A stretch of 64,000 bases of DNA from NCBI GenBank assembly GCA_027030245.1, contig JALVFE010000009.1, forward strand, positions 62,001 to 126,000. Reading direction: 5' to 3'. Below, in pieces: positions 26,554 to 35,832 of this stretch. The translations under genes were made by a program, and so were the position numbers. Source of the DNA: Melioribacteraceae bacterium. Lineage in GTDB: Bacteria; Bacteroidota; Ignavibacteria; Ignavibacteriales; Melioribacteraceae. The first letter of the stretch is position 1. The number at the start of each line of letters is the position of its first letter. Below the pieces are notes generated by a model, which ran no database searches, was not told the DNA's origin, and worked only from the letters and a program-made list of their open reading frames with translations.

Positions 26554-28193
26554 AAAAATCAAATAAAATATATTTGGTTTTGGTATTATTGCTTTCCGCC
26601 GGTTTGGTTTTTTCGCAGACCGACATTTACTTTAAAATATCCAAAGCCATTGATATCTTCGGAAGAATTTACAAGGAAATCACGCTCAATTACGTCGATG
26701 AAATTGACCCCGAAGAATTTATGCTTGCGGGAATAAGGGGAATGCTCTCCTCACTCGATCCTTACACCGTTTACATCGACGAAAACCAACAAAAAGACAT
26801 AGAACTGATAACCACCGGAAAATACGGCGGAATAGGCGCTACGGTTTCCTTAAAAAACGGAAAAGTGACTATTGTAGATTTAATCGAAGGTTATTCCGCA
26901 CAACGTCAAGGCATTAGAATCGGCGATGTAATTGTCAGTGTGGATTCGGTTAAAATCACAAAAGATAATTACGATGAGTTGGGTTCTTTGCTTAAAAAAA
27001 CTCCCGGCACCGAAATAGAAGTTGTTGTAAGGCGCGAAGGCGTTGACGAAGATTTGGTTTTTAATTTGGTAAGCGAAGAAGTCGAAATAAAAAATTTAAC
27101 TTATTATGCTTTTGTTCCGCCGAACAGCAATAACGCATATTTGAAATTAAGCGGCTTTACAAGAAGTGCCGGAGCAGAAGTTAAAAACGCTTTATTTGAA
27201 TTGGAAAAGCAGAAGGAAATTAAATCTATTGTACTCGACTTGAGAGGAAACCCCGGCGGTTTGCTCGATGCCGCAGTTGATGTAGCGGAAAAATTTTTGA
27301 AGAAAGGAAATCTCATCGTTTCTGTTATCGGACGTGATACAACAAACGTACAAAAATATTTTTCACGCGAAGAACCTGTAGCAGGTAAAGCGAAATTGGC
27401 AGTATTGATAAACGGCGGTTCGGCATCCGCTTCCGAAATTTTAGCCGGCGCTATTCAAGATCACGATAGGGGAGTAATCATAGGTACGCCATCATTCGGT
27501 AAAGGTCTGGTACAAACGGTTGTTCCGCTTTCTTTCAATACTTCGCTTAAACTTACAACCGCTAAATATTACACTCCAAGCGGTCGTTGCATTCAGAAAA
27601 TAGATTACTCAAAAAATAAAGTTTTTACGAAGCACAATCTGATTGTTGAAGAAGAATTCAAAACCGATAACAAACGTTCCGTATTCAGCAGCGGCGGTAT
27701 TATTCCGGATTCTACCGTACCCGAACGTCCCGAATCGGAACAAATCGAATTTTTACTTGCTCGCGGAATGTTTTTTAAATTTGCTTCTTTCTATTTCAAT
27801 ACAAATAATTTTTCCGACCTGGGTTTAGTTAGTAAAAATGAATTATTCGACCGGTTCGTTGGTTATCTCGACACACAAAAAATCAATTATACTTCCAAAG
27901 AGGAAAAAGTACTTGCCGAATTGACATCAATGGTAGAAAAGAAAAAATATAATTCGGGACTCGTGGAGAAATTGAACAACATCAACGAACAGTTACAAAA
28001 AATTAAGAGGGAAGAACTTAAAAAATTTAAGGATGAAATTGTAATTGAAATAATGACCGAACTTGCGGCAAGAATCAACGGAAGGAAAGGAAGAATAGAA
28101 GAAATGCTGAAAAACGATAAGCAATTCAAAACGGCATATCACATTTTAAATAAACCCGGACTTTACAGAAAAATTTTGGAGGCAGTTGACTGA
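26550..28193 (+). CDS. C-terminal processing peptidase (S41, CtpA/Prc type)
   Basis: 547 residues. Signal peptide at 1-22. A PDZ domain at about 80-170 (GKYGGIGATVSLKNG, QGIRIGDVIVSVD). The S41 core has LDLRGNPGGLLDAAVDVAE, the motif NGGSASASEILAGA with likely nucleophile Ser293, and GTPSFGKGLVQT with Lys318 as general base, 25 residues apart as in E. coli Prc. About 150 further helical residues follow (coiled-coil-like, 440-547). Located in the periplasm, it trims or degrades envelope proteins. Overlaps tmk by four bases and tauE by eight. Confidence 0.93.
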   Translation: MKKSNKIYLVLVLLLSAGLVFSQTDIYFKISKAIDIFGRIYKEITLNYVDEIDPEEFMLAGIRGMLSSLDPYTVYIDENQQKDIELITTGKYGGIGATVSLKNGKVTIVDLIEGYSAQRQGIRIGDVIVSVDSVKITKDNYDELGSLLKKTPGTEIEVVVRREGVDEDLVFNLVSEEVEIKNLTYYAFVPPNSNNAYLKLSGFTRSAGAEVKNALFELEKQKEIKSIVLDLRGNPGGLLDAAVDVAEKFLKKGNLIVSVIGRDTTNVQKYFSREEPVAGKAKLAVLINGGSASASEILAGAIQDHDRGVIIGTPSFGKGLVQTVVPLSFNTSLKLTTAKYYTPSGRCIQKIDYSKNKVFTKHNLIVEEEFKTDNKRSVFSSGGIIPDSTVPERPESEQIEFLLARGMFFKFASFYFNTNNFSDLGLVSKNELFDRFVGYLDTQKINYTSKEEKVLAELTSMVEKKKYNSGLVEKLNNINEQLQKIKREELKKFKDEIVIEIMTELAARINGRKGRIEEMLKNDKQFKTAYHILNKPGLYRKILEAVD

Positions 28194-28983
28194 AGCACTA
28201 ATCTTTACGGTTTTTACATTTACCGGTATTGTTACCGGAATAGCATCGAGTATGTTGGGGATTGGAGGAGGTTTAATATTTATTCCCGTTCTTACTTTAC
28301 TATTGCCGCACTTTAATTTGCCAACCAACCGATTGATTCAAATTGTTGTTGCTACTTCTTTGTTTGCGGGAAGTTTTTCTTCTTCCGGTGCCTTTATTCA
28401 GCATTGGAGAATGCATAACGTTGTATTTAAAAAGGCTTTACCGCTACTTACGGGAAGTTTAATCTCCGCGTTTATTGTACCGGAATTTGTAATCTCGCTG
28501 GATGCCAGCGTGCTGAAAATTCTTCTTCTTGTTATTCTTCTATCCGTGGCTGTAAAACTTCTGTTTGAAAAAAACGGTGAAATCAGAATATCCAAAAAAT
28601 TGAACGATATTTTTCTGTTCCCTTTCGGATTGATTGTAGGAGGTATTTCCGCATTAACCGGATTGGGCGGAGGTATTATCTTCGTACCAATTCTTACTTT
28701 CTTTTTCGCCGAAGATATAAAAAGCGCAATAGGAACATCTACGTTGGTAGTTGCCGTAACTATGATTAGCTCGGCTGTTGCCTACGGTTTGTTAAGCTCC
28801 GGTATTGAGGTTACAAAAGGTTTAATCGGTTATATTCATATCTATTCCGGTTTATTGCTCGGGATGGGTGCGTTAATCGGAAATTTTGCCGGAGCAAGGT
28901 TTTTCAAAAAATATCCGTCAAAGATTATCAAAAAATTATTTGCCGTATTTATCATAATCATTATTTTGAAATCGTTTATTTAA
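28186..28983 (+). CDS. TauE/SafE-family membrane permease
   Basis: 265 residues, eight or so membrane helices in two homologous halves, each opened by a glycine motif: GIGGGLIFIPVLT near 26 and GLGGGIIFVPILT near 157. The family exports sulfite, sulfonates and related anions, but individual substrates are rarely known. The start codon is TTG at 28186, overlapping the protease stop, with GGAGG just upstream (28178-28182). Its stop ends the operon that began at ybbR. Confidence 0.85.
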   Translation: MTEALIFTVFTFTGIVTGIASSMLGIGGGLIFIPVLTLLLPHFNLPTNRLIQIVVATSLFAGSFSSSGAFIQHWRMHNVVFKKALPLLTGSLISAFIVPEFVISLDASVLKILLLVILLSVAVKLLFEKNGEIRISKKLNDIFLFPFGLIVGGISALTGLGGGIIFVPILTFFFAEDIKSAIGTSTLVVAVTMISSAVAYGLLSSGIEVTKGLIGYIHIYSGLLLGMGALIGNFAGARFFKKYPSKIIKKLFAVFIIIIILKSFI

Positions 28984-29202
28984 CCATGTTTTCCTGTCAA
29001 AATTTACCGCTTATTATGATTAGATCTGGGCAACGTTCATTAAAATAACAGACAGGCTTTCTCCTTATTGCGTTTAACGAATATATTCTCGTTTCAAAAT
29101 ATTTAACTTATTTTAAGTAGCACAAATTTTGTATCTTTGTGATTACTTTTTATTGCTTTTAGTTGAAAAAACAAATAAATTCAAAATTCTAAATAATAGC
29201 TG
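28984..29202. promoter_or_regulatory. Intergenic region with a Bacteroidota-type -7 box before yggS
   Basis: About 220 bases. TATCTTTG at 29132-29139 matches the Bacteroidota -7 consensus TAnnTTTG; the expected -33 TTTG is only weakly matched (TTA at 29108-29110). The yggS start is 64 bases downstream. A long-loop inverted repeat CCTGTC (28993-28998)/GACAGG (29051-29056) is probably chance. Nothing else was recognised. Confidence 0.35.
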
Positions 29203-29883
29203 ATGATTGCCGAACGGATTAAAATTGTCGAAAAAAAAATTGACGAGGCGTGCACCCGCGCCGGTAGAAACCGTTCCGAAATAACACTTATTGCGGTTTC
29301 CAAAACTCAGCCGAACGAAGCAATTATTGAGGCTTTTAATTATGGTATTAAAGATTTCGGTGAGAACAAAGCGCAAGAATTCAAACGGAAAACCGATGAG
29401 ATTAAAGAGAAAATTACTTGGCACTTTATAGGGCATTTACAAACGAATAAAGTTAAGGATGTGGTAAAATCCGCGGAATTTATTCATTCTGTTGATTCAC
29501 TGAAATTGGCAAAAGAAATTAATAAAAGGGCGGCGAAAATAGATAAAAAGCAAAAAATTTTTTTGGAAATAAATACATCGGGCGAAGAGTCGAAGTTCGG
29601 TTTGAGAAACGAAGACGAAATTTGGGAGCTTGCGGAATTTTGCTCGGGTGCGGCAAACTTGGAGTTGGTTGGTCTCATGACAATGGCTCCGTTTGTATCC
29701 GATGAGGAAACTATCAGAAATTGTTTCCGTTCTTTGAAGAATTTGAAGGAAAAATTAAACTTAGCCGGATTCGCTGTTTCGGAGCTTTCTATGGGAATGA
29801 CTAACGATTACGAAATAGCGATTGAAGAAGGGGCTACAATGTTGAGAATCGGGACGGCAATTTTCGGTTCCAGAAATTATTGA
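29203..29883 (+). CDS. yggS: PLP homeostasis protein (YggS/PROSC family)
   Basis: 226 residues, family length. It binds pyridoxal phosphate and buffers cellular PLP. The Schiff-base lysine is in LIAVSKTQPNEAI near residue 36; other signatures are DFGENKAQEF, WHFIGHLQTNKVK and LSMGMTNDYEIAIEEGATMLRIG. In many bacteria yggS sits beside cell-division genes, and here divIVA follows eight bases after its stop, keeping that link. Confidence 0.94.
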   Translation: MIAERIKIVEKKIDEACTRAGRNRSEITLIAVSKTQPNEAIIEAFNYGIKDFGENKAQEFKRKTDEIKEKITWHFIGHLQTNKVKDVVKSAEFIHSVDSLKLAKEINKRAAKIDKKQKIFLEINTSGEESKFGLRNEDEIWELAEFCSGAANLELVGLMTMAPFVSDEETIRNCFRSLKNLKEKLNLAGFAVSELSMGMTNDYEIAIEEGATMLRIGTAIFGSRNY

Positions 29884-29890
29884 GGGTAAA

Positions 29891-30445
29891 ATGAAATTCA
29901 CACCTTACGGTATTAAAAGTCAAGAGTTCACCAAATCCGTTATGGGATACGATAAGGATGAAGTGAAAGCTTACTTGGAAAAATTAGCCGACGAGTTCGA
30001 AAAACTTGCCGAAGAAAATTCAAAATTGAATGAGGAACTCGGCGAGTTAAAAGAAAGGATGGAAGATTATAAACAAATCGAAAAAAACTTTCAGGAATCT
30101 TTGCTTTCCGCACAAGAAGCGGCTAACCGTGCAATTGAAGATGCAAAAAAACAAACGGCAATTATGATTAAAGAAGCGGAGCTGAAAGCAAAACAAATTG
30201 TGGATAAAGCTCAAGAAGAAGCTCAATTTATAAGGGAAGGCGTATTCCATTTGAAAGAGGAAAAGGAATTGCTCGTAGCAAAATTAAAAGCAATAATTAA
30301 TTCGCAACTTGAATTGTTGGATGTTAAACTTTCCGAAAAAGAAATAGAAATTCCTAAAGACGAAGAACTTCAAGAAAAAGAAAACCCCGATTCAAAAGAT
30401 GACGGGGAAATGGATGTTGACGATATAGTGGAGAAATTAATATGA
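29891..30445 (+). CDS. DivIVA-domain coiled-coil protein
   Basis: 184 residues. The N-terminal membrane-curvature-binding DivIVA signature is clear: [27 protein letters not shown] (4-30). Coiled coil follows from about 34 to 135, with an [12 protein letters not shown] / [17 protein letters not shown] pattern, then an acidic tail. In Gram-positives DivIVA marks poles and septa; in Bacteroidota-side bacteria the role is much less known. Its stop overlaps punA (ATGA). The membrane protein two genes downstream has a coil of very similar composition and is a candidate partner. Confidence 0.85.
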   Translation: MKFTPYGIKSQEFTKSVMGYDKDEVKAYLEKLADEFEKLAEENSKLNEELGELKERMEDYKQIEKNFQESLLSAQEAANRAIEDAKKQTAIMIKEAELKAKQIVDKAQEEAQFIREGVFHLKEEKELLVAKLKAIINSQLELLDVKLSEKEIEIPKDEELQEKENPDSKDDGEMDVDDIVEKLI

Positions 30446-31263
30446 GTGAACTAATCGAAAAAATTAACGAAACAATCGAAGTAATACGCAAAACCACAAC
30501 GGATAATTACGGAATAGGCATTATCCTCGGAACCGGTCTCGGCGGATTGGTTGATGAAATAGAAATCGAACACGAAATCAACTATTCGGATTTGCCGCAT
30601 TTTCCGCTGTCGACCGTAGAATCCCATAAAGGCAAATTGATTTTCGGGAAAATCGGGGATAAAAAAGTTGTTGCAATGCAAGGGCGCTTTCATTACTACG
30701 AAGGATATTCGATGCAACAAATCACATATCCTGTCCGTGTAATGAAATTTTTGGGCGTTCAAACGTTATTCGTCTCGAACGCTTGCGGTGGGATGAATCC
30801 TTTGTTCCGTAAGAGTGATGTGATGATTATCGTCGATCATATCAATCTTTTGGGCGATAATCCTTTAATCGGAAAGAACGAAGATGAATTGGGTCCGCGC
30901 TTCCCCGATATGAGTGAACCGTACAGTAAAGATTTGATTGAACTTGCGGAACGTGTGGCTCTGGAAAATAAAATTAAATTACAAAAAGGCGTTTACGTTG
31001 CAGTTCCTGGACCAAACTTGGAAACCAAAGCCGAGTATAGATTCTTGAGGGCTATCGGTGCCGATGTAGTTGGAATGTCCACAATTCCGGAAAACATCGT
31101 GGCAAACCACATGGGAATGAAAGTTTTGGGAATCAGTATAATTACAGACGAATGTTTCCCCGAAGCTCTTAAACCCGTTGACGTGGAAGAAATAATAGCA
31201 ACCGCAATGGAAGCGGAACCGAAAATGACATTAATAATGAAAGAGGTAATAAATAAGCTGTGA
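30442..31263 (+). CDS. punA: Purine nucleoside phosphorylase (trimeric PNP class)
   Basis: 273 residues, matching the trimeric inosine/guanosine PNP class. Phosphate-binding [11 protein letters not shown] near 31-41 and HKGKLIFGK, then [22 protein letters not shown], and the purine-site [11 protein letters not shown] with [15 protein letters not shown]. It splits purine nucleosides to base and ribose-1-phosphate for salvage. Start and stop both overlap neighbours by four bases, so four genes from divIVA on are tightly coupled. Confidence 0.94.
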   Translation: MSELIEKINETIEVIRKTTTDNYGIGIILGTGLGGLVDEIEIEHEINYSDLPHFPLSTVESHKGKLIFGKIGDKKVVAMQGRFHYYEGYSMQQITYPVRVMKFLGVQTLFVSNACGGMNPLFRKSDVMIIVDHINLLGDNPLIGKNEDELGPRFPDMSEPYSKDLIELAERVALENKIKLQKGVYVAVPGPNLETKAEYRFLRAIGADVVGMSTIPENIVANHMGMKVLGISIITDECFPEALKPVDVEEIIATAMEAEPKMTLIMKEVINKL

Positions 31264-31886
31264 AAGAAATAAAAAAAATTTATTACGTTACGCCTATTAT
31301 TTTGGCGTTGATTATTTTCTTTTCAAATTTTCTCGGAACGGATTTAATTTCCGGAGAAATTTATAAATTTACCGTTTGGTTTGTGCTTTCTTTGTTCGCT
31401 TTCGCTTGCGGCTGGATTATCAATCTTACGCTCGGTTGGGAATTCGGTGGGAAAATAACTTTTGCTGTTATTGTCGCCGCTACGCTTTTAAGCCTTGTTC
31501 TAATTTTAGCATTCGTTGGCTATTTCGAACAGGCGGAGGAAAAAGCCGTGCTGCCTATCGATACTCTGGTTCTTTACAGTTTGCGGAATATTTTCTTGGG
31601 ACTGATGGGAGTTTTTGGTATGGCAGTGTCGAACGTTTTTCAGTTGCAAAGGAAAGTGGAACAGATGTCCGCCGGGTGGCATGGAGCCGATAGAATAATA
31701 CAAAATGCCGAAAAGGAAGGCGAGATAATTGTTCGCGAAGCTAAAATTACCGGCGAAAAAATAATTATGGACGCTAAAAAACAAGCAAATCAAATAATTG
31801 AAGTTAGAAATAAAATCGAAAGGCAGATTAAAGAGTTTATTCAAATAGAGAAAGATTTAATAAAAAAATACGAAGAAAACGAGTAA
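31260..31886 (+). CDS. Four-helix membrane protein with DivIVA-like coiled-coil tail
   Basis: 208 residues, GTG start overlapping the punA stop. Four membrane helices are read at about 6-24, 37-60, 66-88 and 102-124. The C-terminal third (about 130-208) is cytoplasmic coiled coil with [20 protein letters not shown] and [17 protein letters not shown], whose heptads and composition echo the coil of the DivIVA protein just upstream. No family recognised. Position between divIVA/punA and ileS and the shared coil style suggest a membrane tether for DivIVA; that is inference. Confidence 0.6.
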   Translation: MKEIKKIYYVTPIILALIIFFSNFLGTDLISGEIYKFTVWFVLSLFAFACGWIINLTLGWEFGGKITFAVIVAATLLSLVLILAFVGYFEQAEEKAVLPIDTLVLYSLRNIFLGLMGVFGMAVSNVFQLQRKVEQMSAGWHGADRIIQNAEKEGEIIVREAKITGEKIIMDAKKQANQIIEVRNKIERQIKEFIQIEKDLIKKYEENE

Positions 31887-31912
31887 CCAACTAAAACCGG
31901 TGAAAATTCACT

Positions 31913-34900
31913 ATGAAATTCAAACAATATGACAAAATAAGCTATCCGAAGATTGAGGAACAAATATTAAAATTTTGGGAAGACAATAAGATTTTTGAAA
32001 AGAGCATTGAAACAAGACCCGAAAATAAACCGTTTACTTTTTACGAAGGACCTCCCACGGCAAACGGTAAACCGGGCCTTCATCATGTAATGGCAAGAAC
32101 TTTGAAAGATTTGGTATGCCGTTATAAATCCCTTCAAGGCTATCGCGTGCATAGAAAAGCCGGTTGGGATACTCACGGACTGCCTGTTGAAATTGAAGTT
32201 GAAAAGCAATTGGGTATAAAAAACAAAAGCGAAATACCCGAGTTCGGAATTGCAAAATATAATGCCGAATGCAAAAGGTCTGTTTTCACATATAAAGACC
32301 TCTGGGAAAAAATGACAACCCGTATGGGTTATTGGTTGAATCTCGACGACCCTTACATTACTTGCGATAATAATTACATCGAATCCGTTTGGTGGGCATT
32401 AAAAAATTTATTTGATAAAGGTTTAATTTACAAAGATTACAAAATTGTGCCTCAATGCCCAAAATCGGAAACGGTTCTCTCTTCGCACGAATTGGCGCTC
32501 GGATATAAAGAAACAAAGGATCCGTCGGTATATGTTTTAATGGAATTGGAAGAATCGGAATTAACCAAAGACGGAAAAACATATTTTCTTGTTTGGACCA
32601 CAACGCCGTGGACTTTAATCTCCAACGTTGCTTTGGCCGTTGGTCCTCAATTCGATTACGTAAAAATTAAAATCGGCGACGAATATCTGATCCTTGCTAA
32701 AGACCGGTTGGATGTAATAAAACACGATTACGAAATAGTTGATGAATTTAAAGGAGAGAAATTAGTCGGGCAGCGCTATAAACAATTATTCGATTATCTT
32801 AAAGTCGATAAAGATGCCTTTTACGTTGTGCCTGCCGATTTCGTAAGCACGGAAGATGGTTCCGGAATTGTTCACATGGCTCCCGCATTTGGCGCGGACG
32901 ACTATGAAGTTTCCAAAAAATATAACTTACCGTTTCTGCAGCCTGTTACACGCGGCGGAAAATTTACGGACGAAGTTACCGATTTCAAGGGAATGTTTGT
33001 AAAAGATGCTGACGAAGGAATAATCAAAAAACTTCGTGAAATGGGCAGACTTTACAAAAAGGAAACAATCGTTCACTCATATCCGTTCAGTTGGAGGTTC
33101 GATAATGTGCCCGTAATTTATTATGCGAGGGAATCCTGGTTTATTAAAACCACAAAAGTTGCCGATCGAATGGTTGAACTGAACAAAACAATTAATTGGC
33201 ATCCGCCGGAAGTGGGAAGCGGTAGATTCGGGAATTGGTTGGAAGAAAATAAAGATTGGGCTCTTTCCCGCGACAGATTTTGGGCAACCCCTTTACCAAT
33301 TTGGATTAGCAGCGACGGCGATATGTTTGCCATAGGAAGTATAGATGAATTAAAGGAAGGTTACGTTGAACGGGACGGGAAAAAAATTAAAGTTGCGGAT
33401 TTACCCGAGGAAGAAATAGATTTGCATAAACCTTTTGTTGACGAAGTAAAATTCGAAAGGAACGGCAAAGTATATACAAGAACTCCCGAATTAATAGATG
33501 TTTGGTTCGATTCCGGTTCAATGCCCTTCGCACAGTTTCATTATCCTTTTGAAAACAAAGAAACATTCGAACGGAATTTCCCGGCGGATTTTATTTGTGA
33601 AGGAATCGATCAAACAAGAGGATGGTTCTACACTTTGCACGCAATAGCTACGATGCTGTTTGATAGTGTTGCTTATAAAAACGTTATTGTAAACGAATTG
33701 ATCCTCGATAAAAAAGGAATGAAAATGTCGAAGTCGAAAGGCAATACCGTAGATCCTTTCGAACTGTTCGATAAGTATGGCGCCGATGCAACAAGATGGT
33801 ATTTAGTTACCGCCAGTCCGCCGTGGAAGACAACTTTGTTTGACGAGGAAGGAATCGTTGAAGTTCAAAGAAAATTTTTCGGAACGTTGATAAACACATA
33901 TTCGTTCTTTGCGTTATATGCTAATATTGACGGTTTTAACTTTTCCGAAGAAAAAATCCCTTACGAAGAAAGACCTGAAATCGATAGGTGGATTATTTCT
34001 AAATTAAGCAGCTTGATTGAAGAATATACGAATTACATGGATAATTACGACGTTACAAAAGCCGCAAGGGTAGTTGCCAATTTTACGATTGATCAACTCT
34101 CGAATTGGTATGTAAGGCGTAACAGAAGAAGATTCTGGAAGTCGGAAATAAGCGAATCGAAAATAGCTGCTTATCAAACGTTGTATGAAGCATTGATAAC
34201 GGTTGCAAAACTTACATCTCCGTTTGCTCCTTTCATAGCCGATGAAATTTATAAAAATCTAAACGATATAACGAAATTGGAAGAATATGAATCGGTTCAC
34301 TTGGTCGATTTCCCAAAACCGCTTTATATAGACAAAGAACTGGAATTTAAGATGGACGTTGCACAGAAAGTTGTTTATTTAACGCGGTCTATGAGAGCAA
34401 AATCGAACTTGAAAGTAAGACAGCCGTTAAAGAAAATTATGGTCGCTACCGATACGAAGAAAAAAGCGGCTGTTCAAAGTATGAAAGACTTGATTCTTGA
34501 AGAGGTAAATATTAAAGAGTTGGTTATTCTCGATGACGATTCCGGTATTGTAACAAAGTCGGCTAAACCTAATTTTAAAACATTAGGACCGAAATACGGA
34601 AAGCTGATGAAACAATTGGCAAATGTAATACGGAATTTCTCTTCCGAAGAAATAGCTGAATTCGAAAAAAACGGTAAAATTGAAATAGACGTGGAAGGGA
34701 ATAAAATAGAACTTACAAAAGACGATGTGGAAATTGTAAGTCAACAAATAGAAGGTTGGTTGGTGGAATCGGAAGACGGAATAACCGTTGCAATTGACAC
34801 CGAATTGGATGAAGAACTGATTGCGGAAGGATATGCAAGGGAATTTGTAAACAGAGTACAAAACATAAGAAAAGAAATCGGATTGGACGTTGTGGACAGA

Positions 34901-35077
34901 ATTGACGTACATGTTAAAGGAGACGAAAAATTAATCGAATATATTAAACGTTCGGAAGATTATGTAAAAAACGAAATTTTGGCTAATAACATTTTTTATA
35001 ACGGCTCGGAAAAAAACGGGCAAGAATTGAAACTTGGTGAGTTCAATTGTTTTGTTGCAATTGACAAAGCAGAATAG
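31913..35077 (+). CDS. ileS: Isoleucyl-tRNA synthetase, type 2, with GXHH signature
   Basis: 1054 residues. It charges tRNA-Ile. The overall sequence (YEGPPTANGKPG.., GWDTHGLPVEIEVEKQLG) matches the eukaryote-like IleRS2 class. The class I first signature, normally HxGH, is Gly55-Leu-His57-His58. The second is Lys604-Met-Ser-Lys-Ser608, intact. The CP1 editing domain (TTTPWTLISNVALAV, DDGSGIVHMAP-like segment) is present. IleRS2 enzymes resist mupirocin, and a subset with GXHH has been described as hyper-resistant. The gene follows the coiled-coil membrane gene by 26 bases and precedes the TraR/DksA gene. Confidence 0.95.
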   Translation: MKFKQYDKISYPKIEEQILKFWEDNKIFEKSIETRPENKPFTFYEGPPTANGKPGLHHVMARTLKDLVCRYKSLQGYRVHRKAGWDTHGLPVEIEVEKQLGIKNKSEIPEFGIAKYNAECKRSVFTYKDLWEKMTTRMGYWLNLDDPYITCDNNYIESVWWALKNLFDKGLIYKDYKIVPQCPKSETVLSSHELALGYKETKDPSVYVLMELEESELTKDGKTYFLVWTTTPWTLISNVALAVGPQFDYVKIKIGDEYLILAKDRLDVIKHDYEIVDEFKGEKLVGQRYKQLFDYLKVDKDAFYVVPADFVSTEDGSGIVHMAPAFGADDYEVSKKYNLPFLQPVTRGGKFTDEVTDFKGMFVKDADEGIIKKLREMGRLYKKETIVHSYPFSWRFDNVPVIYYARESWFIKTTKVADRMVELNKTINWHPPEVGSGRFGNWLEENKDWALSRDRFWATPLPIWISSDGDMFAIGSIDELKEGYVERDGKKIKVADLPEEEIDLHKPFVDEVKFERNGKVYTRTPELIDVWFDSGSMPFAQFHYPFENKETFERNFPADFICEGIDQTRGWFYTLHAIATMLFDSVAYKNVIVNELILDKKGMKMSKSKGNTVDPFELFDKYGADATRWYLVTASPPWKTTLFDEEGIVEVQRKFFGTLINTYSFFALYANIDGFNFSEEKIPYEERPEIDRWIISKLSSLIEEYTNYMDNYDVTKAARVVANFTIDQLSNWYVRRNRRRFWKSEISESKIAAYQTLYEALITVAKLTSPFAPFIADEIYKNLNDITKLEEYESVHLVDFPKPLYIDKELEFKMDVAQKVVYLTRSMRAKSNLKVRQPLKKIMVATDTKKKAAVQSMKDLILEEVNIKELVILDDDSGIVTKSAKPNFKTLGPKYGKLMKQLANVIRNFSSEEIAEFEKNGKIEIDVEGNKIELTKDDVEIVSQQIEGWLVESEDGITVAIDTELDEELIAEGYAREFVNRVQNIRKEIGLDVVDRIDVHVKGDEKLIEYIKRSEDYVKNEILANNIFYNGSEKNGQELKLGEFNCFVAIDKAE

Positions 35078-35104
35078 TAACTTTCCGAGAAAGCGGAGGT
35101 AATT

Positions 35105-35830
35105 ATGGCTAAAAAGGAAGAGAAAAAGAAAACGGCAAAAGAAAAGCCTAAAGCGGAAAAAACTACTAAAAAGAAAAATACAAAAGCAGCATCGGCGAAA
35201 AAGACTGCGAAAAAAACATCGACAAAAAAATCTTCAACAGCAAAACCGGTAAAGAAAACAACTACCGCAAAAACAACGAAGACTAAAACAACAAAAACCA
35301 AAGCGACGGCTAAAAAAACTATTGGTAAAAAAACAAAAACCGCTAAAAAAGTATCCTCGCGTAAAAGCTCCGTAAGGGAAGTTGAAGTAATTTCCCCGAC
35401 GAAAAAAGTAAGGAAAATTAAAGGATACGGTAAAAAAGATTTGGCAATGTTTAAAAAAGTAATTTTGGAAAAACGCGCCGAAATACTTGACCAGCTTCAG
35501 AACCTTCGCGATCAGATGATGGATCCTACAACGGGACAGTATGTGAACGAAAACTCTCCATATTCTTTACATATGGCGGAACAAGGTACCGACGCGCAGG
35601 AAAGGGAAAAGCTTTATTTGTGGGCTCAAAGGGAAACCAAGTTTTTAAGTTATCTCGAAGACGCGTTGGCAAGAATCGAAAACGGAACATACGGAATTTG
35701 TATTGAATGTATTGACGAACCTCAAAATCTTTGTCCTACATGTCCCTTGATTCCTAAAGAACGGCTTTTAGCTGTTCCACATACTCAACATTGCGTTCAA
35801 GTTAAACAAAAAATGCAGAGGAAATTTTAA
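35105..35830 (+). CDS. TraR/DksA-family protein with a lysine-rich histone-H1-like N-terminal arm
   Basis: 241 residues. Residues 1-110 are almost only Lys, Ala, Thr and Ser in degenerate KKTxxKK repeats, like histone H1 or AlgP tails and likely to bind nucleic acid. Residues about 115-185 form the DksA coiled-coil pair (KKVILEKRAEILDQL..LSYLEDALARIENGTYG). The finger is altered: Cys199-x2-Cys202, then an inserted stretch with Cys210-x2-Cys213, then LIPKERLLAVPHTQHC with the last CxxC reading CVQV. Classic DksA binds the RNA polymerase secondary channel and works with ppGpp; rel is in this window. Whether this protein does so is not known. SD GGAGG precedes the ATG. Confidence 0.82.
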   Translation: MAKKEEKKKTAKEKPKAEKTTKKKNTKAASAKKTAKKTSTKKSSTAKPVKKTTTAKTTKTKTTKTKATAKKTIGKKTKTAKKVSSRKSSVREVEVISPTKKVRKIKGYGKKDLAMFKKVILEKRAEILDQLQNLRDQMMDPTTGQYVNENSPYSLHMAEQGTDAQEREKLYLWAQRETKFLSYLEDALARIENGTYGICIECIDEPQNLCPTCPLIPKERLLAVPHTQHCVQVKQKMQRKF

Positions 35831-35832
35831 GC

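Noticed and set aside
28993-29056. Inverted repeat CCTGTC/GACAGG downstream of the TauE/SafE gene
   Set aside because: Only six pairs over a loop of 52 bases and no T run; not a convincing terminator.
2978-29076. Shared ten-base TAAACGCAAT at 2978-2987 (+) and 29067-29076 (-)
   Set aside because: One ten-base match in AT-rich spacers is expected by chance; no further similarity around it.
35150-35360. Repeated AAAAC/ACAAA-rich DNA as a tandem repeat or array
   Set aside because: It encodes the Lys/Thr/Ala arm of the TraR/DksA protein; units are irregular and not a CRISPR array.
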